From: Gemmatimonadales bacterium
GTDB lineage: Bacteria; Gemmatimonadota; Gemmatimonadetes; Gemmatimonadales; GWC2-71-9
Length of the DNA stretch: 64,000 nucleotides
Assembly (NCBI GenBank): GCA_019637315.1
Contig: JAHBVU010000005.1
Span: 1 to 64,000 of the forward strand
Direction: 5' to 3'
The translations under genes and the position numbers were made by a program. The notes beneath the pieces are model-generated. The model had not been told where the DNA came from. It saw only the letters and a list, made by a program, of their open reading frames with translations, and did not search any database. Positions 6,506 to 13,362 of the stretch are shown here, piece by piece. Position 1 is the first letter of the stretch; each line of letters opens with the position of its first letter.

Positions 6506-9397
6506 ATGTTACCTGCCTCGGCTGTCATGACCCCGACATCGTCGCCCGAACCAGCACCGCGGTTACCCCCGACGCCGCTCAGTCAGTTCATCGGTCGCGA
6601 GCATGAGCTCGACGCCATCGATGAGCTGCTCGGCGCCAACCGCCTGCTGACCCTGACCGGCGCCGGTGGCAGCGGCAAGACCCGGCTTGCCCGGGAAGCG
6701 GCAGTGCGCCTGGCCGCTCGGCGGGACGGCGTCGTCTGGGTCGATCTGGCCGCGGTGGTCGACGCCGATCAGGTGGTGCAGGGGCTGGTCCTGGCACTCG
6801 GCATGTCGGAGCAGGCGCCGGACGTCGCCTACGAACGAATAGCGGCGGCCATCGGGAACCGGGCCCTCCTCGTCGTCTTTGACAACTGTGAGCACCTGGT
6901 CGATGCCGCAGCCCAGGTGACCGAATGGCTGCTGACGCAATGCGCCAACGTCGTCGTCCTCGCCACCAGTCGGGAGGCGCTTGGCGTGATGGCGGAGACG
7001 GCCTGGCTGGTGCCTCCGCTCGCCATGGCTGAGGCGGTGGAACTGTTCGTGAGCCGGGCCCGCGGTGTGGTGCCGAACTTCACGCCGAGCGAACGGCATC
7101 GGGCCGTGATCGCGGACATCTGTCGGCGGCTCGACGGTATTCCACTGGCCATCGAGTTGGCTGCGGCCCGAGTTCGCGTCCTGTCGGTCGAGCAGATTGC
7201 GGAGCGGCTGGGCAGCGCGCTCAACTTGCTCAGTGCTGCCAGCCGAACCACGGTACCTCGGCATCGGACCCTGCGAGCCGCCTTCGACTGGAGTCATTCA
7301 CTCCTGAGCGAGCCTGAGCAGATCCTGCTCCGGCGGCTGGCCGTATTCCCGGCGGATTTCTCGCTCGATGCCGCGGAAGTCATCGGCAGCCTCGCGCCGC
7401 TCGGTTCGTTTGACATCCTGGACCTTCTGGCCGGGCTGGTCGACAAGTCGCTGGTGGTGCTCGAGTCGGCCGACAACGAGGCGCGCTATCGGTTGCTGGA
7501 GACGGTGCGCCAGTATGCGCAGGAGCACCTCGAAGCGGCAGGCGAGGGCGAAGCACTCCGTCGGCGCCACGCGCAGTATTTCCTGTCCATTGCCGAGGAA
7601 GCGGCTCCGGTAATCTTTGGCGGTCCGCCGAATCGCGAGATCGTCGATCGCTTGCTGGCCGAAGTGCCCAACTTTCACGCCGTGGCCGAGTGGTCGCTGC
7701 GGTCGGAGGAGGGCCCGGCCTATGCCTTCCGGCTGGTCTGGGCCCTCCACTGGTTCTGGTGGTCGCGGGGGCCGTCGGAGGAGAACTGGCGCCTGGCCGT
7801 GCTGCTGCAGCGCCCGACGGCTGTATCGCTGGTGACACGGGTGCGGGCACAGGTGGCGTTTGGTCATCTGGCGCTCTGGCAGTCGAAGATGGACCAGGCA
7901 TTCGGCTACCTGAACGAGGCCCTCATCAGCGTCCAGGATCTCGACGAGGATCGTGAGCTGCTGGCCTACATCCTGATCATGCGCGGGGCGGCCTTTGCCA
8001 TTGCCAGCGAGTTCGACGCGGCGGCCCGCGATCTCGAACGCGGAGTGGCCCTGGCCCGGGAGCACAGTCGCACCGTCATGGCCTGCATCGGCTGCCATTT
8101 CCTTGCGCTCTGCGCCGACCACCGTGGTGATCTCGATCAGGCCATCGAATGGCACCGGCTGGAAAGCGTCTATGCCAAGGAGGCTGCGCATCAGGGTGGC
8201 ATCGGCCATGGTCTGAGCGGCATGGCGCTGATGCTGGCGGTGGCCGGGCGACAGGGCGAGGCGCTGCCGCTCTATCGGCAGTCGCTTGCTCTGCACGCGG
8301 CGATCAGCGACGGATGGGGCATTACCAAGGGCGTCGAGGGCATCGCAGCCTGCCTCGTCGACGCCGACCCCGACTTGGCCGCCCGCCTGCTGGGGGCTGC
8401 GGAAGCTGGTCGGGAGCGGATGGTCTATCCGATGTGGCCCAAAGAAGCCACCCTGCGGGATCGTGCGGTGGCAGCCATCCTGCCCCAGGTCGGCGACCGC
8501 CTGTCGGCGCTCTGGGCCGAGGGGCGGGCGCTCTCGATGGATGCGGCCGTCGCACTTGCGCAGCAGGAAACGGTGGCCGACCTGCTGCCGCGGACGGCGG
8601 CCGTCGATCCGGTCTTGGCCGAGATCGAGCCCGCTGCGGCTCCGCCGACTCCACTCGTGGTGCGTGCGCTGGGGCACCTCGAGGTCCGGCTCCATGGTCA
8701 GCCGGTCGAGCCGGCGGCGTGGGGCTCTGCGCGGGCTCGCGAGCTGTTGCTGATGCTGCTCACCAATCCGCGGGGTCTGACCAAGGAGCAGGTCGGCACG
8801 GCCCTTTGGCCTGAGGCGTCCTCGGCGCAGCTCCGCAACGCGTTTCATGTCACCCTCCACCGCCTGCGCAAGGCGCTGGGTGGTACCGATCGAGTTGTCA
8901 GTGTCGACGAGCGGTACCGGCTCTCGCCGTCGCTGGAGGTGGAGTTCGACGCGATCAGCTTTGACCGTCAAATGTCTGCTGCATTGACGGCGGCTCGGCG
9001 GTCGGCGGCCGATGCGCCCAGGCTCCTGGAGGGCGCCCTGGCCCTGTATCGTGGCCCCTTCCTCGAAGGCGAGTCCGTGGGCGACTGGGCGCTCGAGGAT
9101 CGCGACCGGATCGAACGCCTGTTTGTTGACGGCGCCATGATGTATGCCGAATTGCTCCTCGCCGAAGGGCGTTATCAGGAAGTCGAAACGGTCTGTCTCC
9201 GCTTGCTCGAGCGTGACGGGTTGCATGAAGCGGCTTGGCGCTTGCGGATGACGGCGCACGCTCGTCGGGGCGCGCGGTCACATGCGCTTCGACTTTATCA
9301 GGAGTTGACAGCGCTCGTCGAGCGCGAACTCGACACCGAGCCTGACGATGATACGACCGATCTGTACCAGCGGATCCAGGCTGGCGAAGGAGTTTGA
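6506..9397 (+). CDS. Large ATPase transcriptional regulator with C-terminal SARP-type winged helix and BTAD domain
   Basis: About 963 residues from the ATG at 6506; ATG 6527 is an alternative. The N-terminal NB-ARC/AAA-like ATPase has Walker A GAGGSGKT at residues 52-59, Walker B ALLVVFDNCEHL near 130, and the GIPLAIELAAARVR motif near 220. A helical TPR-like region follows, about 330-680. From about 715 comes an OmpR-type winged helix (RALGHLEVRLHGQPV, then LLTNPRGLTKEQVGTALWP), then a bacterial transcriptional activation domain to the end (LYRGPFLEGE, ERLFVDGAMMYAELLLAEG, RLYQELTALVERELDTEP). AfsR-type SARPs place the DNA-binding part at the N-terminus; here it is C-terminal. It probably activates the two repeat-bearing promoters that flank it. 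Confidence 0.85.
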   Translation: MLPASAVMTPTSSPEPAPRLPPTPLSQFIGREHELDAIDELLGANRLLTLTGAGGSGKTRLAREAAVRLAARRDGVVWVDLAAVVDADQVVQGLVLALGMSEQAPDVAYERIAAAIGNRALLVVFDNCEHLVDAAAQVTEWLLTQCANVVVLATSREALGVMAETAWLVPPLAMAEAVELFVSRARGVVPNFTPSERHRAVIADICRRLDGIPLAIELAAARVRVLSVEQIAERLGSALNLLSAASRTTVPRHRTLRAAFDWSHSLLSEPEQILLRRLAVFPADFSLDAAEVIGSLAPLGSFDILDLLAGLVDKSLVVLESADNEARYRLLETVRQYAQEHLEAAGEGEALRRRHAQYFLSIAEEAAPVIFGGPPNREIVDRLLAEVPNFHAVAEWSLRSEEGPAYAFRLVWALHWFWWSRGPSEENWRLAVLLQRPTAVSLVTRVRAQVAFGHLALWQSKMDQAFGYLNEALISVQDLDEDRELLAYILIMRGAAFAIASEFDAAARDLERGVALAREHSRTVMACIGCHFLALCADHRGDLDQAIEWHRLESVYAKEAAHQGGIGHGLSGMALMLAVAGRQGEALPLYRQSLALHAAISDGWGITKGVEGIAACLVDADPDLAARLLGAAEAGRERMVYPMWPKEATLRDRAVAAILPQVGDRLSALWAEGRALSMDAAVALAQQETVADLLPRTAAVDPVLAEIEPAAAPPTPLVVRALGHLEVRLHGQPVEPAAWGSARARELLLMLLTNPRGLTKEQVGTALWPEASSAQLRNAFHVTLHRLRKALGGTDRVVSVDERYRLSPSLEVEFDAISFDRQMSAALTAARRSAADAPRLLEGALALYRGPFLEGESVGDWALEDRDRIERLFVDGAMMYAELLLAEGRYQEVETVCLRLLERDGLHEAAWRLRMTAHARRGARSHALRLYQELTALVERELDTEPDDDTTDLYQRIQAGEGV

Positions 9398-9502
9398 CCG
9401 GTCGTCACCAGTGATACCCTCGTGCAGATCAGGCCTCCGTTCCTGCGGCCGGGTTCGGAGTACCCGTCAGTTCCACCCCTCCCCAAATCGCCCCTCACTC
9501 CG

Positions 9503-9587
9503 GTAAGCAGTTGTAATCCACCCCCCGATCCGGTAATCAGGCTCGCGCGCGACCGGTAATCGCCCGGTAAGGTCGGGCTCCTAGGTT
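9503..9587 (+). promoter_or_regulatory. Predicted SARP-type promoter with GTAA direct repeats (site 2)
   Basis: GTAA occurs in one orientation at 9503, 9513, 9533, 9556 and 9567. Four of the copies have the longer core CCGGTAA (9500, 9530, 9553, 9564), and the last two copies are exactly 11 bases apart. A -10-like TAGGTT at 9582-9587 begins 8 bases after the heptamer GTAAGGT (9567-9573). This matches the geometry at 5857-5934, including the shared CCGGTAAG core. It precedes the 63-residue gene and the RCC1 lipoprotein, which I infer to be targets of the adjacent SARP-type regulator. The rest of 9398-9627 holds nothing else I recognise. Confidence 0.6.
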
Positions 9588-9627
9588 GGCATGGTCGGTA
9601 GCAATGCTAACGAAACAGGGGCCGCCC

Positions 9628-9819
9628 ATGTCGAAGGTTATTCGATTCTCCCAGGTCACCAAGGCCTATCTCGAATCCAAGCCGAACGACGTTATCGAGG
9701 TCCCGATGGCGCAACGGTACCGCCGCGCCGGGGTGTATTCCAAGGCCTACGCCGTCCGATACATCGAGGCAACCAGCCGCTATGAAGTGGCGCTGGTCAA
9801 CCTCGTTCACCGCAACTGA
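9628..9819 (+). CDS. 63-residue hypothetical protein
   Basis: I do not recognise this protein. From the ATG at 9628, with a short purine-rich stretch upstream (ACAGGGG), it encodes 63 residues starting MSKVIRFSQVTKAYLES and ending VNLVHRN. It is basic, with many Arg, Lys and Tyr, no signal peptide, no membrane segment and no cysteine, so a cytoplasmic protein is likely. It is the first gene after the second SARP-type promoter and lies 33 bases upstream of the RCC1 lipoprotein, suggesting co-transcription. Upstream in-frame ATGs at 9586 and 9604 overlap the -10 region and are unlikely. Confidence 0.6.
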   Translation: MSKVIRFSQVTKAYLESKPNDVIEVPMAQRYRRAGVYSKAYAVRYIEATSRYEVALVNLVHRN

Positions 9820-9852
9820 CCCGCACACTCTCTCTGATCGAGGATTGGAACT

Positions 9853-12126
9853 ATGTCCACCCTGCACTATTCGTGGCGAGCCGCTGTGCTGGCCCTGGCG
9901 CTGGCCGCCTGTGGCGACAGCGGTACGAACCCGAATCCGAATCCTCCGCCGCCACCGCCGCCCGCGCCCGTTGCGCAGGTTGACGTTGCGGGAGCTGCCG
10001 ACCTGCTGGTAGGCCAGTCGGCCCAGTTCACCGCAACAACCCGTGACGCCCAGGGTCAGCAGCTCACGGGGCGGACGGTCGTCTGGTCGACTTCGTCCGG
10101 CGCGGTTGCCGCCGTCTCGGCTGCAGGGATCGTGAGCGGTGTTGCCCCAGGTGCTGCAACCATTACCGCCACCTCTGAAGGCAAGACGGCCAGTCTGGCA
10201 ATCAACGTGAGCAGTGTTCCGGTGGCGGCAATCGTCGTGACGCCGGCCGCCCTTACACTCCAGCACACCCGGGACAGCGCGCTCGTGTCCGTCATAACCG
10301 CCGCCGATGGCACCGTGCTCGACCGGCCCGTGGCCTGGAGCAGCAGCGCACCGACCACGGTGCGAGTGCAGGCCGAGACGGGCGTGGTGACGGCGCTCGC
10401 GCTCGGCGAGGCAACCATTACGGCGCTGGTCGAGGGCAAGACGGCAACGACAACGGTGACCGTGGTGCCGCGTGCCGTTGCATCGGTTGAGATTGCCGTC
10501 GACGCGTTGACCCTGAAACTCGGCGCCGATACCACGTTCACCGCTGTGGCTCGCGACGACCGTGGCGTACCGATTACCGGTGCGGCTAAGACGTGGAGCA
10601 GCAGCAACCCCGCTGTCGTGACGGTCGATGCCGCGACCGGCGCTGTGAGCGCCGTCGAATCCGGTACGGCAACGATTTCGGCAACGTCGGCTGGCAAGAG
10701 CGCCCACGTCGTGGTCACTGTGGTGGCCCCGGTGGCGTCGGTGACGATTCAGCCGGTCCTCGATACCCTCGAAGCCTGGACCCAGCCGACCCTGGTGGCT
10801 GAGCTGCGTGACGCAAAGGGTCGCCTGCTCACCGGTCGGGAGGTGACATGGACCTCGTCCGATCCCGCCATCGCATCAGTACAAAACGCTGGCGCTGCGG
10901 GGAGCCCGTGGACCGTTCTCGGGCGCGACCGCGGAACCGTGACGGTCACGGCAACCAGCGAGGGCATCTCTGCGACGGCCACCCGCGTCGTCGTGATCAA
11001 GTACTACTCGGTATCCGTCGGTACCATGCACGCGTGCAATATCGCGAGCGGCGGCATCGTCTGGTGCTGGGGCCTGAACAGCGATCAGGGTCGGATCGGC
11101 AGTCCGGTGCTGGGGCCGACCGAGTTCAGCAGCAGGCCGATCCAGCTTACCGGTGGGCACAAGTTTGCCAAGATCTCGACCTATGCGCGCACCAGCTGCG
11201 GCATCACGATCGACGGCGAGGCCTTCTGCTGGGGCACCAACGCCTGGGGCGCTCTCGGTGCCGGGTCGAACGTCAGCGGAAGCTACCTGCCGCTCCGGGT
11301 GGCGGGTGGGCATCTGTTCGTGGACATCGCCACGGGCAGCGATCACTCCTGCGCAATCGACGACTCCGGCAAGGCATACTGCTGGGGGCACAACGATTGG
11401 CGCCAGCTTGGCACCGGCAACGCGACTGCCTCGAACGTACCGGTTGCCGTTGCTGGTAACCTCACCTTCCGCTCGATCGCTGCCGGGTCTGGCGCGGTCT
11501 GCGGTGTGGCAGTCTCCGGCGCATCCTACTGCTGGGGTGCCAACAGCATCGGTCAGCTCGGTGACGGCGGCAAGATCAGCTACGGCAACACCTTCATCTC
11601 GCTGCCCAACCAGGTCGTTGGGGGCCACAGTTTCGCGTCGATCGATCTCGGTAATCAGTTCACCTGTGCCGTCACCACGGGCGGCGCCGGCTACTGCTGG
11701 GGCAGCAACAGCGGCAAGCTGGGCATCGGCAGCGGCACGGAGTACTCGAGTCCGCAGGCGGTCGCGGGCGGGCACCTGTTCGAGCGGATCTCTGCCGGCG
11801 CCAACCATGCTTGCGGTGTTACCACCGTCGGTGATGTGTATTGCTGGGGCTCGAACGGCAACGGTCAGCTTGGCAACCCGATTGCCAACGGCTCGAGCCT
11901 GCCGATCAAGGCAGCAGGTACGCTCAAGCTGAGGGAAGTGGACGCGGCCGGTATCGGCACGGGTAGCGGGGCGCACACCTGCGCCATCAGCCGCGACCGG
12001 CTGACTACCTACTGCTGGGGTCGCAACGACGTCGGCCAGCTGGGCAACGATGCGACGACGGCGCCTGCGATCAGCAACCCGACTCCGTCGATTGTCTTCC
12101 AGCAGCGGCCCTTGCCCTGGAGCTAG
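9853..12126 (+). CDS. Lipoprotein with Big_2 Ig-like repeats and RCC1 propeller repeats
   Basis: A 757-residue surface or periplasmic lipoprotein: the signal peptide ends in lipobox LALAAC and is followed by a Pro-rich linker. Four bacterial Ig-like (Big_2) domains cover about residues 35-375, each with the W-S-S-S-x-P pattern and ending G-x-A-T-I-T-A-x-x-x-G-K-T. From about 380 to the end come RCC1/BNR-type blades recognised by repeated C-x-x-x and YCWG motifs (WCWGLNS, FCWGTNAWGALG, YCWGHNDWRQLG, YCWGSNGNGQLG). Paired cysteines in each blade suggest disulfides outside the cytoplasm. Ligand unknown. AGGATTGGAAC precedes the ATG. The IS element sits one base after its TAG stop. Confidence 0.85.
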   Translation: MSTLHYSWRAAVLALALAACGDSGTNPNPNPPPPPPPAPVAQVDVAGAADLLVGQSAQFTATTRDAQGQQLTGRTVVWSTSSGAVAAVSAAGIVSGVAPGAATITATSEGKTASLAINVSSVPVAAIVVTPAALTLQHTRDSALVSVITAADGTVLDRPVAWSSSAPTTVRVQAETGVVTALALGEATITALVEGKTATTTVTVVPRAVASVEIAVDALTLKLGADTTFTAVARDDRGVPITGAAKTWSSSNPAVVTVDAATGAVSAVESGTATISATSAGKSAHVVVTVVAPVASVTIQPVLDTLEAWTQPTLVAELRDAKGRLLTGREVTWTSSDPAIASVQNAGAAGSPWTVLGRDRGTVTVTATSEGISATATRVVVIKYYSVSVGTMHACNIASGGIVWCWGLNSDQGRIGSPVLGPTEFSSRPIQLTGGHKFAKISTYARTSCGITIDGEAFCWGTNAWGALGAGSNVSGSYLPLRVAGGHLFVDIATGSDHSCAIDDSGKAYCWGHNDWRQLGTGNATASNVPVAVAGNLTFRSIAAGSGAVCGVAVSGASYCWGANSIGQLGDGGKISYGNTFISLPNQVVGGHSFASIDLGNQFTCAVTTGGAGYCWGSNSGKLGIGSGTEYSSPQAVAGGHLFERISAGANHACGVTTVGDVYCWGSNGNGQLGNPIANGSSLPIKAAGTLKLREVDAAGIGTGSGAHTCAISRDRLTTYCWGRNDVGQLGNDATTAPAISNPTPSIVFQQRPLPWS

Positions 12127-12127
12127 A
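12122..12127. repeat. Left copy of 6-bp target-site duplication (GCTAGA)
   Basis: GCTAGA at 12122-12127 is repeated at 13162-13167, directly outside the two inverted repeats of the IS element. It is the expected target duplication and contains the TAG stop codon of the lipoprotein gene. Confidence 0.85.
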
Positions 12128-12154
12128 TGTAATTGATGAAGAGGTTGTTCACTG
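12128..12154. repeat. IS481-family left terminal inverted repeat
   Basis: 27 bases starting TGTAATTGATGAAGAG. They match the reverse complement of 13135-13161 except at positions 5 and 16. Confidence 0.93.
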
Positions 12155-12216
12155 AGCCGTAGCGCTGCAGAATGGGGTTTGTCGAGAACACACACCGGCA
12201 AACGCCAGAGGACTCA

Positions 12217-13140
12217 GTGAACCAGCATAAGTTAGCACGCTTAACGCCGCGGGGGCGGCAGCAGATGGTCGACCGGGTCGCCGACGGGGAGCCGGTCGCC
12301 GAAGTGGCGCGGCAGCTTCGCCTCAGTACCGTCACCGTCTGGCGCTGGTGGCGCCGCTATCAGGCGGAGGGGGCGGCGGGGTTGCAGGATCGATCGAGCC
12401 GGCCGCAGCGCTCCCCGCGCGCCACGCCGCGGTGGCGGCGACGCCAGATTGCCCGGCGGCGCGCGGCGGGCCGCAGTTCCCTCGAGATCGCCGCCGAACT
12501 CCAACTCCCCGTCTCCACGGTGGTGCAGGTGCAGCGGCGGCTCGGGTGGCGGCGCTTGCCCCCCCGGGAGCCGCCCCCGCCGATCCGCCGGTATGAGCGA
12601 CGGGTGCCGGGGGCGCTGGTCCACCTCGATATCAAGAAGCTGGGCCGGATCGGGCGGGTCGGGCACCGGATTCACGGGGATCGGCGGCAGCGGGTTCGGG
12701 GCATCGGCTGGGAGTACTTGCATGTGGCGATCGACGACGCGACGCGGCTCGCCTACGCCGCGCTGCTGCCCGATGAGACGGCGGCGAGCACGACCGCATT
12801 TCTCCAGGCGGCGGTCACGTGGTTTGCCCGGCAGGGGGTGCGCTGGCGGGCGCTGATGACCGACAATGGCGGGGGCTATCGGAGTCGGGTGTTTCAAGCG
12901 GCACGTCGGCAGCTGCGGATCCGGCACGTGTGGACTCGCCCGTATACGCCGCGGACCAACGGGAAGGCCGAGCGCTTCATTCGGACGACCTTGGCTGGCT
13001 GGGCGTATGCGGCGGCCTATCGGACGTCGGCGGTGCGGGCGACGTTTCTGCCCCAGTGGTTGCGGTATTACAATCAGGAGCGCCCGCACACGGCGCTGCG
13101 CTTTCAAACCCCGCAGCAGCGACTGGCGGCCAAACAGTGA
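12217..13140 (+). CDS. IS481-family transposase (DDE integrase core)
   Basis: About 307 residues from the GTG at 12217, preceded by AGAGGA. This start gives the family-typical N-terminus NQHKLARLTPRGRQQMV; an ATG at 12172 would add an unlikely tail. Two helix-turn-helix segments cover about residues 1-130 (EVARQLRLSTVTVWRWWRRY). The rve integrase core has Asp in GALVHLDIKKLGRIG, Asp in LMTDNGGGYRS and Glu in RTNGKAERFIRTT. It catalyses cut/copy-and-paste movement of its own element. The gene ends inside the right inverted repeat. No frameshift or stop is seen. Confidence 0.95.
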   Translation: MNQHKLARLTPRGRQQMVDRVADGEPVAEVARQLRLSTVTVWRWWRRYQAEGAAGLQDRSSRPQRSPRATPRWRRRQIARRRAAGRSSLEIAAELQLPVSTVVQVQRRLGWRRLPPREPPPPIRRYERRVPGALVHLDIKKLGRIGRVGHRIHGDRRQRVRGIGWEYLHVAIDDATRLAYAALLPDETAASTTAFLQAAVTWFARQGVRWRALMTDNGGGYRSRVFQAARRQLRIRHVWTRPYTPRTNGKAERFIRTTLAGWAYAAAYRTSAVRATFLPQWLRYYNQERPHTALRFQTPQQRLAAKQ

Positions 13141-13161
13141 ACAACGTCTTCATCAACTACA
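13135..13161. repeat. IS481-family right terminal inverted repeat
   Basis: 27 bases ending CATCAACTACA, complementary to the left end with two mismatches. The transposase TGA stop (13138-13140) lies within it. Confidence 0.93.
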
Positions 13162-13167
13162 GCTAGA
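13162..13167. repeat. Right copy of 6-bp target-site duplication (GCTAGA)
   Basis: Identical to 12122-12127. Removing the element and one copy restores a continuous sequence through the lipoprotein stop codon. Confidence 0.85.
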
Positions 13168-13218
13168 ACCTGAAATTGGCCTCGGGGTATGGCGATGGAC
13201 CATGTCCCGAGTTCCCTG

Positions 13219-13314
13219 ATGGAGTGCACGATGAAACGACTGGCCCGACGGGTGCTCGAAGCCGACTACGTCAACGGCGTGATGGTTGGATTCCGCATTG
13301 CCTCCGGTGACTAG
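13219..13314 (+). CDS. Possible 31-residue peptide
   Basis: A short open frame starts MECTMKRLARRVLEADYV and ends RIASGD before a TAG at 13312-13314. A start at the second ATG (13231), with GGAG 7 bases upstream (13221-13224), would give 27 residues. I recognise no family. It lies between the IS element and the convergent RND operon and may once have followed the lipoprotein gene in one transcript. Nothing else is visible in 13168-13362. This could be chance. Confidence 0.25.
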   Translation: MECTMKRLARRVLEADYVNGVMVGFRIASGD

Positions 13315-13362
13315 CCGGACCTGCCACAACTCCGCGTTACCCAATGGGTCGGTATGACAGCG

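Larger units (their letters stand above)
12128..13161 (+). mobile_element. Intact IS481-family insertion sequence, 1034 bp
   Basis: The element is bounded by 27-bp inverted repeats with two mismatches (12128-12154 and 13135-13161, ends TGTA/TACA) and flanked by a 6-bp direct repeat GCTAGA. It carries one uninterrupted transposase with a full DDE triad. Boundaries, near-perfect ends and an intact gene suggest recent, possibly active transposition. It is the only insertion sequence in the window. Confidence 0.95.

Noticed and set aside
7298-9259. 653-codon antisense frame inside the SARP-type regulator gene
   Set aside because: Mirrors the third-position GC bias of the real gene; no recognisable domain, no ribosome-binding site.
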